DNA of 64,000 nt from Streptomyces zaomyceticus (GTDB taxonomy: Bacteria > Actinomycetota > Actinomycetes > Streptomycetales > Streptomycetaceae), in contig NZ_BNBZ01000017.1 in assembly GCF_014656215.1 (NCBI RefSeq), positions 108,034 to 172,033 of the forward strand. Direction: 5' to 3'. The notes under the pieces were generated by a model. The model worked only from the letters and a program-made list of their open reading frames with translations. It searched no databases and was not told the DNA's origin. The translations under genes and the position numbers were made by a program. Shown here piece by piece: positions 24,814-33,229 of this stretch. Within the stretch, counting starts at the first letter, position 1. Every line of letters begins with the position of its first letter.

Positions 24814-27309
24814 TCAGCCCACGCGGGTCAGCTTCTTGTCGAAGCCGGGCTCCACCAGGTCCGCCTGGAGCGCGACCGGGGAGCTGACCTTGCCCGCGCC
24901 GGTGCCGATGGACACCTGGCCGACGATGTCTCCCGCCTTGCCGGTGTGCGGCAGGACCTTGCCGCCGTCCGTCAGCGCCAGCTTCACCTGCAGCCCCGGC
25001 CAGCCGATCGCCTTGAGCTCCTTGGTGGCCACGACCGGCGTCCGGCCGCCGAGGCCGTCGTCGATGTAGCCGAGGACCTGGCCCTTGCGGACCACGGCGG
25101 CGGAGGTGACGTCCTTCTGCGCCTGCTGGATGATCTTGTAGCTGTTGTCGATGGCCAGCTGGAGCTTCTGCCCCAGCTGCTCGGCGTCCTTGGCCCCCAT
25201 CACGATGCCGAGGATGCGGCGGTTCTGACCGTCGACGACGGTGTTCGCCGACCAGAGCAGGTTGCCGCCGGCCGGGGTGGAGGAGCCGGTCTTGATACCG
25301 CTCACACCCGGCTTCAGCAGGATGTTGTTGTTGTTCTCGATCCGGCCGGGGATGCCGTCCACCGTCACGTTCGGCATGTTCACGATCTCGCGGAACACGT
25401 CGTACTGCATGACCGCCTTCGCCAGCTTCAGCTGGTCCTGCGGCGTCGACACGGTGCTGTCGAGCAGACCCGACGGGTCGGTGTACGTGGACTGGGTCAT
25501 GCCCAGGTCCTTCGCGGCGGCGTTCATCTTCTCGACGAACGCGGCCTCCGAACCGGCGTCCCAGCGGGCGAGCAGCCGGGCCACGTTGTTCGCGGAGGGG
25601 ATCATCAGGAGCTCCAGGAGCTCCTTCTCCGTGTACGTCTGGCCCTTCTGGACCCTGGCCGTCGACTCGTGCTCCGCCTTGCCCTGATCGGCCGCCTTCT
25701 GGTCGATCTCGATCTCGGGGCCCTTCTGGCTCCCCTTGAGCGGGTGGTCGCGGAGGATCACGTACGCCGTCATCGTCTTCGTGACACTCGCGATCGGCGC
25801 CGGCTTCTGCGCCCCGTACGTGCCCATGGATCCGACGCCCTCGACCTCGACGGCGCCCTGGCCCTCGTGCGGGAACGGCAGCTTCAGTTCGCCGCCCTCG
25901 AAGGTGAAGGTCGGCGCGGCCGAGAGCGTCAGGACCGGCGGCGGCAGCGGGCGGACCATCTGCACGATCGCAAAGACGATCAGAAGAAGAAGGACCAGCG
26001 GGGTCCAGATCCGCACCCGGCGCACGGTCGTCCGCAGCGGGGTCGGCGGCGGGGGCGGCGTGTTCGTCAGCTCGGCGAGCAGGTCGAGCGGAGGCAGCGG
26101 GGGCAGCGGCTGCTGCCGGGTCCGCTCCGCCTCGGCGAGCGCGGGGTTCGGCTTCGGCTGTACGGGTGCGGGGGCGACGGGCGCGGACGCGACGGGCTTC
26201 GGCGCCTTGGCCGCGCCGGCCTCGGGCACCGTGGTCTTGGCGGCGGGGGCCCCGGGGGCCTCCTGCGCCTTCGCGGCCACCCGCTCCGCCTTCTGCTCGG
26301 CCGGGATGTCGGCCCGCAGCGGCAGGAAGACGCTGGTGCGCTCACTGTCGGAGTCACCGGCCGCAGGACCGGCGCTACCGCTGCCGCTGCGGGTGCCGCT
26401 GCCGCTGCCGGTCAGCGACGGCGGGAGCTTCAGCGCGGTCGTCGGCTGGTCCACGGGGAGCCGGACGGCCTTGAACATGGTCGTCGGCTGGTCGACGGGT
26501 TCGTCTTCGACGTCGGGCCCGGAGCCGGGGTGGCCGGAGTCGGCATCTTCGTCGGAGTCGGAGTCGGAGTCGGAGTCGGAGTCGTCCTCGACATCCGCCT
26601 CGGCGTCCGTGGACCGCGCGGCCGGCGTCTGCGAGGGCACCTCGGCCGACTTCCGCGCCGCGAACCAGGACTCCGTGGACGCCTTCGCCTCGACGGGCTC
26701 CTCGACGGGCTCCTCGTCGCTCGCGGCGTCATCCGCCTCCCCGTCGGCCTCCTCGACGTCATCGGAGTCGCCGTCGGAGTCGCCGGAGTCGCCCTCGGCG
26801 TCATCCGCCGCCGCAGACTCGGCCTCGGCCTCGGCCTCGGCCCCGGACACGTCACCCTCCGGCTCCGCCTCGGCCTCATCGGCAGCGTCCGCGGGCACCC
26901 CGGGCTCCGACGAAGATGCCGACCCCTCGGACGTCCCGGCCGCCTCACCCTCCGGCTCCGCCTCCGTGGCGACCCACGCCGCCACCGCGGCCTTCAGGCG
27001 CTCGCTCTCCGGCTCCCCGGCAGCCACCGGGTCCCCGGCGGTCTCCGGCTCCTGCGGGGCCTCCGCGTCGGCCTCCGGCTCGCTCCCGGGCTTCACGGCC
27101 GTCGGCGCGTCGTCCTCAGGGGTCCTCGGGGCCAGCGTCTTGAAGACGGCCGTCGGCTGGTCGACCTGAACCGACGAAACCGGAGACGACGACGAGGCGT
27201 CTGACTCATGGAGCACGGAAAGCCGAGGATCCCGGCCGCCGCCGCCCGAGGCCGTCGTCTCCTGAGACGACCCCTGCTGCTCCGCCTTGTCGGGGGACTC
27301 GCCCGCCAC
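24814..27309 (-). CDS. D-alanyl-D-alanine carboxypeptidase (S11) with long acidic tail
   Basis: This 831-aa membrane-anchored low-molecular-weight PBP trims peptidoglycan pentapeptides. Residues 1-430 are cytoplasmic and disordered, with Glu/Asp/Ala/Ser repeats including an SDSDSDSDSDED run. A TM helix (WTPLVLLLLIVFAIVQMV) spans about 435-452. The peptidase domain carries SVTK (508-511), SAN (572-574) and KTG (673-675). Three VDQPT motifs lie at about 49, 272 and 286, each followed by FK or LK. I chose GTG 27309, directly behind GGAGGAGGCACG; the in-frame start at 27444 lacks a ribosome site. The tail is far longer than in usual S11 enzymes and may be a regulatory or phospho-acceptor region. 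Confidence 0.9.
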   Translation of the reverse strand: MAGESPDKAEQQGSSQETTASGGGGRDPRLSVLHESDASSSSPVSSVQVDQPTAVFKTLAPRTPEDDAPTAVKPGSEPEADAEAPQEPETAGDPVAAGEPESERLKAAVAAWVATEAEPEGEAAGTSEGSASSSEPGVPADAADEAEAEPEGDVSGAEAEAEAESAAADDAEGDSGDSDGDSDDVEEADGEADDAASDEEPVEEPVEAKASTESWFAARKSAEVPSQTPAARSTDAEADVEDDSDSDSDSDSDEDADSGHPGSGPDVEDEPVDQPTTMFKAVRLPVDQPTTALKLPPSLTGSGSGTRSGSGSAGPAAGDSDSERTSVFLPLRADIPAEQKAERVAAKAQEAPGAPAAKTTVPEAGAAKAPKPVASAPVAPAPVQPKPNPALAEAERTRQQPLPPLPPLDLLAELTNTPPPPPTPLRTTVRRVRIWTPLVLLLLIVFAIVQMVRPLPPPVLTLSAAPTFTFEGGELKLPFPHEGQGAVEVEGVGSMGTYGAQKPAPIASVTKTMTAYVILRDHPLKGSQKGPEIEIDQKAADQGKAEHESTARVQKGQTYTEKELLELLMIPSANNVARLLARWDAGSEAAFVEKMNAAAKDLGMTQSTYTDPSGLLDSTVSTPQDQLKLAKAVMQYDVFREIVNMPNVTVDGIPGRIENNNNILLKPGVSGIKTGSSTPAGGNLLWSANTVVDGQNRRILGIVMGAKDAEQLGQKLQLAIDNSYKIIQQAQKDVTSAAVVRKGQVLGYIDDGLGGRTPVVATKELKAIGWPGLQVKLALTDGGKVLPHTGKAGDIVGQVSIGTGAGKVSSPVALQADLVEPGFDKKLTRVG

Positions 27310-27503
27310 CGTGCCTCCTCCATGGTCATGCGTACGTACGGACCATGTACCGGTCCGTGTACCAGTGTCCTGTGTGAACCCCTTGGCCCCCGTGCTAGAC
27401 GAGAACGACATACCTACTGGTTCCCGGATGAACCACCCAGGCACTCTCGACAGATGAATGTGAGAGGGGTCACCCTGTCATTCATCCACGCGGGGAGGCA
27501 TGG

Positions 27504-28199
27504 ATGGGCAGGAGCCGCAGAACCATTCCGGAAGAGCTTCTACTGCTCGCTCTGGACCCGACCACGGGTACCACAGCGCAGCCGCAGTCGCTCGACCTCG
27601 GTCTGGCCGGAGCACAGCTAGTGGAGCTGGCGCTGGCAGGCCGGATAGCCCCTGACGGGGATCGTATCGCCGTGGTGATGCCACGGCCGACCGGAGATCC
27701 GACACTGGACTCCGCGCTGGAGCTGTTGCGCAGGCGCGGCAGCCCGGTTCGGGCCGTCCACTGGATCGGCGGACCCCGACTGGGGCTCCGTCAGACGTAT
27801 CTCTCGCATCTGGAGCGATGCGGCATGGTGCATGCCGTGGAGACCCAGATGTGCGGGGTGTTGCCGACGACTCGCTACCAGGCGACGGAAACGGCGATCA
27901 GTCGGGAGATCCGTTCCCGACTGGACAGTGCGATCCGCACCGGCGTACCGCCGGACCCGCGGACCGCGGCGCTTGCCGCGCTGGCCCACGCGGTCGGTCT
28001 CGGGAAGCACCTCTACCCCGGCAACGAAGGACGGTCGTCGCGGTCCCGGCTGCGCGATCTGATCCGGCACGACCCGATGGGCGGACTCGTGGCGCACGCC
28101 GTGATGGACGTCCAGAACGGCGCGGCGGCACAGCCGCGCCGGAGCGCCGCGGGTGCGCCGGCGCAGCCTCGCGGCATGGCCCGCGTGGCGGCGCACTGA
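27504..28199 (+). CDS. GPP34 (GOLPH3-like) family protein
   Basis: This 231-aa protein fits the bacterial GPP34 pattern. It opens IPEELLLLALDPTTGTT, then LDLGLAGAQLVELALAGRIA and a central DPTLDSALELLRRRG, and ends with a mostly helical C-terminal half containing TAALAALAHAVGLGKHLYPG. GOLPH3 proteins bind phosphoinositides in eukaryotes. In Streptomyces they are numerous and lack a defined role, though peripheral membrane association is expected. The start is ATG 27504 with GGGAGG 5 nt upstream. It is divergent from the carboxypeptidase and is followed by a clear hairpin. Confidence 0.85.
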   Translation: MGRSRRTIPEELLLLALDPTTGTTAQPQSLDLGLAGAQLVELALAGRIAPDGDRIAVVMPRPTGDPTLDSALELLRRRGSPVRAVHWIGGPRLGLRQTYLSHLERCGMVHAVETQMCGVLPTTRYQATETAISREIRSRLDSAIRTGVPPDPRTAALAALAHAVGLGKHLYPGNEGRSSRSRLRDLIRHDPMGGLVAHAVMDVQNGAAAQPRRSAAGAPAQPRGMARVAAH

Positions 28200-28238
28200 G
28201 CACTCCGCGCGCAAGGAACCAACCCGGGAGCCGCACAA

Positions 28239-28273
28239 GTGTGCGGGGCGGTCAGGACGGCCGCCCCGCACAC
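28239..28273 (+). terminator. Hairpin terminator after GPP34 gene
   Basis: GTGTGCGGGGCGG (28239-28251) pairs exactly with CCGCCCCGCACAC (28261-28273), 40 bp after the stop codon. Confidence 0.75.
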
Positions 28274-28411
28274 GCGCGTCACCGGGCGGCTTCGGCGTTC
28301 AGCAGTGCACACGTTGTGGTCATTTTCCAGCGCACACCTGGCCTTTGGTGGCAGTCTGCCAAGCGGTAGATACTCACAGCTACGCAGCAGACAGCCGGAG
28401 GTGCAGTTTCC

Positions 28412-29272
28412 GTGGCGTCCAACGTCAACCCCACCGTCAGGCGACGCCGATTGGGCCAGGAGCTGCGCAAGCTCCGGGAAGCGAAGAACATGACGGCCGA
28501 GCAGGTCGCCGAGCGTCTTCTCGTCTCCCAGTCCAAGATCAGCCGGCTGGAGAACGGCCGCCGCTCCATCAGTCAGCGCGATGTGCGCGACCTGTGCGGT
28601 GTGTACGAGGTCGAGGACGAGCGCATGGTCGACTCGCTCATGCAGATGGCCAAGGACTCGCGGCAGCAGGGCTGGTGGCACGCCTTCGGCGACATCCCGT
28701 ACAGCGTCTACATCGGTCTGGAGACCGACGCGGAGAGCCTGCGGATGTACGAGCCGCAGATCATCCCCGGACTGCTCCAGACGCACGCCTACGCGGAGGC
28801 CGTGATCTCCGGCGCGCTGCCGGAGTCGACGCCCGCGGACATCGACAAGAGGGTCACCGTCCGCACCCGCCGCCAGGAGCGGATCCGGGACGAGGAGCGT
28901 CCGCTGCGCCTGTGGGCGGTCATCGACGAGGGCGCGTTGCACCGGATCGTCGGCAGCAGGCAGCTGATGGTGGAGCAGCTGGAGCACCTCGTCGAGCAGT
29001 CGCATCTGCCGCATGTCACCGTGCAGGTGATCCCGTTCGAGATGGGCGCGCATCCGGGGATCAGTGGCCAGTACTCGATCCTGGAGTTCCCGGACACCTC
29101 CGACTCCAGCGTCGTCTACATCGAGGGTGTGACGAGCGATCTGTACCTGGAGAAGGCGCAGGACGTGGGCAAGTACAGCGTCATGTACGAGCACCTCAGG
29201 GCGCAGGCGCTGAATGTCGAGCAGACCCGTGACTTCATCGCGGAGATGGTGAAGAAGCACGCCAAGGGCTGA
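28412..29272 (+). CDS. XRE-family regulator with DUF5753 domain
   Basis: This 286-aa protein has an N-terminal lambda-repressor-like HTH (LGQELRKLREAKNMTAEQVAERLLVSQSKISRLENGRRSIS, residues about 14-54). A DUF5753 ligand or partner domain fills the rest (residues about 100-280, with MYEPQIIPGLLQTHAYAEA and GQYSILEFPD). It belongs to the WhiJ-like regulators that pair with small DUF397 proteins; S. coelicolor SCO4441 with SCO4442 is the example I recall, described as an antitoxin/toxin-like pair. The partner gene follows 194 bp downstream. The start is the GTG at 28412 behind GGAGG. Confidence 0.92.
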   Translation: MASNVNPTVRRRRLGQELRKLREAKNMTAEQVAERLLVSQSKISRLENGRRSISQRDVRDLCGVYEVEDERMVDSLMQMAKDSRQQGWWHAFGDIPYSVYIGLETDAESLRMYEPQIIPGLLQTHAYAEAVISGALPESTPADIDKRVTVRTRRQERIRDEERPLRLWAVIDEGALHRIVGSRQLMVEQLEHLVEQSHLPHVTVQVIPFEMGAHPGISGQYSILEFPDTSDSSVVYIEGVTSDLYLEKAQDVGKYSVMYEHLRAQALNVEQTRDFIAEMVKKHAKG

Positions 29273-29466
29273 GTAGCGAGGCCTTGCACAGGCGGCGGGG
29301 AAGGTACCGTACACCGCGTACTCGCTCCCACGGAAGCTCAGTTGGAATATGCCACTCGGACGTGTGAACGCCGGTCCCACCGGACGGGACCGGCGAGTAG
29401 CGTCGATCACGCCGGCAAGAACGTTGGCGCGACACACTCCCACTGGCAGAACCGGAGCTGAGCAGC

Positions 29467-29667
29467 ATGGCGATTATTCAGGGTGGCACCGACACCTGGA
29501 CGAAGTCCTCCTACTCCGGAGGGAACGGGGCCTGCGTCGAAGTGAAGTCCCCCCTCGTGTCCGCGATCGCGGTGCGGGACTCCAAGGCGCCCGAGGGACC
29601 GTCCCTCTCTTTCGGACCGGGATCGTGGAACGCCTTCGTCGGCAAGGTGAGCAACGGGGCTCTCTGA
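29467..29667 (+). CDS. DUF397 small protein, partner of the XRE regulator
   Basis: This 66-aa protein has the DUF397 signature (TWTKSSYSGGNGACVEVKS, then AIAVRDSKAPEGPSLSFGPGSWNAFVGKV). Members are antagonists or toxins controlled by the adjacent XRE/DUF5753 protein in developmental and antibiotic regulation. The start is ATG 29467 with GGAG 9 nt upstream. The 194-bp gap from the XRE gene probably holds its own promoter. A terminator shared with the convergent gene follows. Confidence 0.92.
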   Translation: MAIIQGGTDTWTKSSYSGGNGACVEVKSPLVSAIAVRDSKAPEGPSLSFGPGSWNAFVGKVSNGAL

Positions 29668-29749
29668 GTCCCCTTGCAGGAGCCGTCGGCGCACATACCA
29701 CCGAGCGGCACCAGCAGGATCGACAACAGCACCACCAGCAGTACGCAGG

Positions 29750-29788
29750 AGCCCTCTCGACCGGTCCGCCGTCCTGGCCGAGAGGGCT
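29750..29788. terminator. Hairpin terminator between convergent genes
   Basis: AGCCCTCTCG (29750-29759) pairs exactly with CGAGAGGGCT (29779-29788). It lies between the DUF397 gene and the 3' end of the convergent alpha/beta-barrel protein. Confidence 0.65.
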
Positions 29789-29806
29789 CGGCCTTTGCCC
29801 GGCCCC

Positions 29807-30640
29807 CTACCGCAGCTCGTCGACGTAGCGGTCCGTGCCCGGTACCGTCGGGATGAAGGGGGCCACCAGTTCCACCCGTCCGGCGCCCGCGCCCAGCGTC
29901 TCCAGGTCGGCGAAGTGCTCCGTCCAGCACTCCCTGGGGTCCCGCTCCAGGAACCACAGCAGGGTCAGCCGGGTGTCGACGCCCTCGACCTGTTTCACGT
30001 ACGTCATGCGGTCGCCGGGCAGCGGGGTCGGCCGGAAGATCGTGACCATCGCCGCCGGTGAGCCGGTGAGGCGCCGGGGCAGGTCCCGGGTCCGGAGTCG
30101 TTCGAGGAGTTCGGCGCGTTCCGCGGGGCCCTCGGAGTCGATCACCTGGAGGATCAGCCCCGCGTAGGGGTGGTCGAGGGCGTGGAAGTCGCGCGGGCCG
30201 GCCGCCCCGTCGCGGTAGACGGTCGTCTCGTGGTCCTGGAACGCGGTGAAGACGTGGGTCCGTTCCTGGTGGACGCGGGCGTCGCGGTTGAGGCGTTTGT
30301 TGATGCCGACGGTCCACTTCATGTGGTCGTCGTAGCGGCCCTCGGTGATCCAGTACGTGGAGAGGTAGCAGCCGGCCGTGACGGGCCGGGCGACGGCGGA
30401 CTTCTCCGGGCCGCGCAGGTCCTGGAGTTCGCGGGTGGCGACCCAGCGGCGGCCCGCGTACATCCAGGGCATGGCCATGGCGCCGGCGTAGTAGTGGTCG
30501 TCCTCGTACCAGCGGTTGTAGGCGTACTCGTGGCCCGGGTGCGGTTCGACCATGGTGATCAGCGCATGGCCCGGCCGCACCCCGTACGGGCCGACGGAGG
30601 CCAGTTCCGCGTACGTCTCGCTGCGGGTCCCCTCGCTCAT
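29807..30640 (-). CDS. Probable tandem dimeric alpha/beta-barrel protein, catabolic regulon
   Basis: This 277-aa cytoplasmic protein shows no family that I can name firmly. Its first half (LITMVEPHPGHEYAYNRWYEDDHYYAGAMAMPWMYAGRRWVA) resembles EthD/Dabb-type ferredoxin-like barrels, where a conserved N-x-W-Y-x-x-D/E-H block forms the pocket. The second half (HPYAGLILQVIDSEGPAERAELL to TLLWFLERDPRECW) looks like a diverged second copy. The start is the ATG behind GGGGAGCAAGG. It is divergent from an SDR gene, and the TGACG-N3-CGTCA operator lies exactly between them, so it probably acts in the same catabolic pathway. Confidence 0.6.
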   Translation of the reverse strand: MSEGTRSETYAELASVGPYGVRPGHALITMVEPHPGHEYAYNRWYEDDHYYAGAMAMPWMYAGRRWVATRELQDLRGPEKSAVARPVTAGCYLSTYWITEGRYDDHMKWTVGINKRLNRDARVHQERTHVFTAFQDHETTVYRDGAAGPRDFHALDHPYAGLILQVIDSEGPAERAELLERLRTRDLPRRLTGSPAAMVTIFRPTPLPGDRMTYVKQVEGVDTRLTLLWFLERDPRECWTEHFADLETLGAGAGRVELVAPFIPTVPGTDRYVDELR

Positions 30641-30674
30641 CCTTGCTCCCCTTCCCTTGTCGGCGACTCGGCCC

Positions 30675-30692
30675 TACTCTGACGGACCGTCA
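30675..30692. promoter_or_regulatory. TGACG-N3-CGTCA operator between divergent catabolic genes
   Basis: The perfect inverted repeat TGACGGACCGTCA spans 30680-30692. The preceding TACTCT (30675-30680) would be the -10 of the SDR gene, sharing its last T with the operator. Confidence 0.75.
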
Positions 30693-30722
30693 GATCGATG
30701 AACAGGCCCAGGGAGGACCCGG

Positions 30723-31505
30723 ATGCTGCTCCAGGGAAAGACGGTCGTCGTGTCGGGCGTCGGCGCCGGGCTCGGCCATCGCATCGCCAAGACGGTCGTA
30801 CGGGACGGGGGCAACGCGGTCCTCGGCGCTCGCACCGAGGCCAACCTCGCGAAGTCCGCCGCCGAGATCGACCCGGAGGGCCGCCGCACCGCGTACCGGG
30901 CCACGGACATCACCGACGAGGGGCAGTGCGAGGCCCTCGCCGCGCTCGCGACCGAGCGTTTCGGCGGGATCGACGCGGTGGTCCACGTCGCCGCCTGGGA
31001 CTCCTACTTCGGCGGGCTGGAGGACGCCGACTTCGCGACCTGGCAGGGGGTTCTGGACGTCAACCTGATCGGGACGCTGCGGATGACCAGGGCCTGCCTG
31101 CCGGCGCTCAAGGAGCGCGGGGGTTCGGTGGTCCTGATCGGCACACAGTCGGCGGTGGCCGCGCCCTCGCAGGTGCGGCAGGCCGCGTACGCGGCCTCGA
31201 AGGGAGCACTGACCTCGGCGATGTACTCGCTCGCGCACGAGCTGGGGCCGCACCGGATCCGGGTCAACACCGTACTGCCGGGGTGGATGTGGGGGCCGCC
31301 GGTGCAGGCGTACGTCCAGTTCGCCGCGCACACCGAGAAGGTCCCCGAGGCCGAGGTGCTCGCGCGGCTCACCGAGCGGATGGCGCTCCCGGAGCTCGCC
31401 ACGGACGGGGACGTGTCCGAGGCCGCCGTCTTCCTCTCCTCGGACCGGGCGCGGGCGATCACCGGACAGTCCTTGCTGGTCAACGCGGGCGAGCTGATGC
31501 GATGA
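30723..31505 (+). CDS. SDR-family oxidoreductase
   Basis: This 260-aa classical short-chain dehydrogenase binds NAD(P) through VVVSGVGAGLGHRIA (replacing TGxxxGIG). The active-site Ser is in VLIGTQSAVAAPS and the Tyr/Lys pair in YAASKGAL. The substrate loop carries PGWMWGPPVQAYVQF, and the C-terminus ends ITGQSLLVNAGELMR. It may oxidise a hydroxyacyl-CoA or alcohol intermediate. The start is ATG 30723 with GGGAGG upstream. It shares an operator with the divergent barrel protein and belongs to the TGACG-N3-CGTCA regulon. Confidence 0.88.
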   Translation: MLLQGKTVVVSGVGAGLGHRIAKTVVRDGGNAVLGARTEANLAKSAAEIDPEGRRTAYRATDITDEGQCEALAALATERFGGIDAVVHVAAWDSYFGGLEDADFATWQGVLDVNLIGTLRMTRACLPALKERGGSVVLIGTQSAVAAPSQVRQAAYAASKGALTSAMYSLAHELGPHRIRVNTVLPGWMWGPPVQAYVQFAAHTEKVPEAEVLARLTERMALPELATDGDVSEAAVFLSSDRARAITGQSLLVNAGELMR

Positions 31506-31556
31506 GCGCCGCCTGACAGCCTCGCGGGCCATTCGGACAAGTTCATAGACATGACC

Positions 31557-31591
31557 AAGGGTCAGTAAACAGAACGATTTTACTGTCCCTT
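31557..31591. promoter_or_regulatory. Inverted repeat between SDR and symporter genes
   Basis: AAGGGTCAGTAAA (31557-31569) faces TTTACTGTCCCTT (31579-31591) with one mismatch across a 9-nt loop. It lies about 90 bp before the symporter start and may be an operator or a weak terminator of the SDR gene. Confidence 0.5.
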
Positions 31592-31678
31592 GACCCTCCA
31601 TTGCATTGTCCCTGCCTTGCAACTCGCCACACGATGAACGGCGTTCACAAGGCGGACCAGACCCCTGGAGGGGGCTTC

Positions 31679-33229
31679 ATGAACAGTCTCGACTGGGTCG
31701 TGCTCATCGGCTACTTCGGCGTGATGGTCGCGATCGGTGTCTGGTCCCACAAGCGCGTGGACACCGTCTCCGACTTCTTCACCGCGGGCGGCCGGATGCC
31801 CTGGTGGCTCTCCGGCATCTCCCACCACATGTCCGGCTACAGCGCCGTGATGTTCACCGGGTACGCGGGCATCGCCTTCACCTATGGGGTCACGTCCTAC
31901 GTCACCTGGTCCTTCCCCATCGCGATCGGCATCGCCATCGGCGCGAACCTCTTCGCGCCCCGGCTCAACCGGCTGCGCTCCCGACTGCGGGTCGCCTCCC
32001 CGCTCGAATACCTCAAGGACCGCTACAACCTCCCCACCCAGCAGGCCCTCGCCTGGTCCGGGGTCCTCCTGAAGATCGTCGACGTGGGCGCCAAGTGGGC
32101 CGCCATCGCCACCCTGCTCTCCGTCTTCACCGGCATCTCCCTCAACCAGGGCATCCTCATCACCGGCGTCGTCACCGGCGTCTACTGCACCGTCGGAGGG
32201 CTCTGGGCCGACGCGCTCACCGAGCTCGGCCAGTTCGTCATCCAGCTCCTCGCCGGCGTCGCGATGCTCGTCGCCGTCCTCGCGAAGCTGGGCGGCTTCA
32301 GCGCGCTGTGGACCGTCTGGGACCGGCCCGAGCTCCAGGGCCACACCGCGCCCACGGCCGGCCCGTACACGCTGACCTTCCTCCTCGCGTACCTCTTCAT
32401 CAAGACCTTCGAGTACAGCGGCGGCATGTGGAACCAGGCCCAGCGCTACATGGCCACCCCCAGCGCCCGCGAGGCCACCCGCTCCGGCCGGCTCTCCGCG
32501 CTGCTCTGGTTCGTCTGGCCGCTGGTCCTCTTCTTCCCCATGTGGGTCGCGCCGCTGCTCGTCGACCCGAAGAAGCCCGACGCCTCCGACTCCTACGCCC
32601 TGATGACCGAGCAGCTGCTGCCGCACGGCCTCCTCGGCCTCGTCGTCGTCGGCTTCTTCTCCCACACCATGGCCATGTGCTCCTCCGACGCCAACGCCAT
32701 CGCGGCGGTCTTCACCCGGGACATCGCCCCCGCCCTCAGCAAGGCCGCCCGGAGCTGGACGCAGCAGGCCGGACTGCTCGCCGCGCGCTGGTCGACGGTC
32801 GCCTTCCTCGCGCTGTCCATGGCGGTCGCCACCCAGGTCAACTCCCCCACCTTCAAGGACATCATCACCGTCGTCATCAAGTGGGTCGCCGGGCTCATGG
32901 GGCCGATCGCGATCCCCTTCATGCTCGGACTGCTGCGCACCTTCAGGAAGTCGGGCCCGACGGCGGCGCTGGTCTCCTGGGCGGCCGGGCTCTTCGTCTT
33001 CTGGCTCACCAACTACGGCCTGGACGGCGTCGAGCTCCAGATCCAGATCGTCTCGCCGCTCGCCACGTCCCTCGTCCTGTACGTGCTCATCGGCTTCGTC
33101 CGGCCCGAGGACACCCCGGAGCGGGACGCGCTCCTGGACCGGATCGGCTCGGACGGGGACGGGGACGGGGCCGCCCGGGTCCCCGCGCAGGCCGGGCCCG
33201 AACGGTCCGCCGATCAGGCCCTCGGGTAA
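31679..33229 (+). CDS. Sodium:solute symporter (SSS family)
   Basis: This 516-aa integral membrane protein has about thirteen TM helices and the SSS core. TM1 is WVVLIGYFGVMVAIGVW; the conserved DFFTAGGRMPWWLSGISHHMSGYSAVMFTGYAG follows, as do LLKIVDVGAKWAAIATLLSVFTGI and SSDANAIAAVFTRDI in the later helices. It takes up an organic solute (sugar, carboxylate or similar) with sodium. The start is ATG 31679 with GGAGGGGG upstream. The C-terminal tail is short and acidic. Its 3' end overlaps the convergent ADP-ribosylglycohydrolase by 16 bp. No metabolic partner identifies the solute. Confidence 0.9.
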   Translation: MNSLDWVVLIGYFGVMVAIGVWSHKRVDTVSDFFTAGGRMPWWLSGISHHMSGYSAVMFTGYAGIAFTYGVTSYVTWSFPIAIGIAIGANLFAPRLNRLRSRLRVASPLEYLKDRYNLPTQQALAWSGVLLKIVDVGAKWAAIATLLSVFTGISLNQGILITGVVTGVYCTVGGLWADALTELGQFVIQLLAGVAMLVAVLAKLGGFSALWTVWDRPELQGHTAPTAGPYTLTFLLAYLFIKTFEYSGGMWNQAQRYMATPSAREATRSGRLSALLWFVWPLVLFFPMWVAPLLVDPKKPDASDSYALMTEQLLPHGLLGLVVVGFFSHTMAMCSSDANAIAAVFTRDIAPALSKAARSWTQQAGLLAARWSTVAFLALSMAVATQVNSPTFKDIITVVIKWVAGLMGPIAIPFMLGLLRTFRKSGPTAALVSWAAGLFVFWLTNYGLDGVELQIQIVSPLATSLVLYVLIGFVRPEDTPERDALLDRIGSDGDGDGAARVPAQAGPERSADQALG

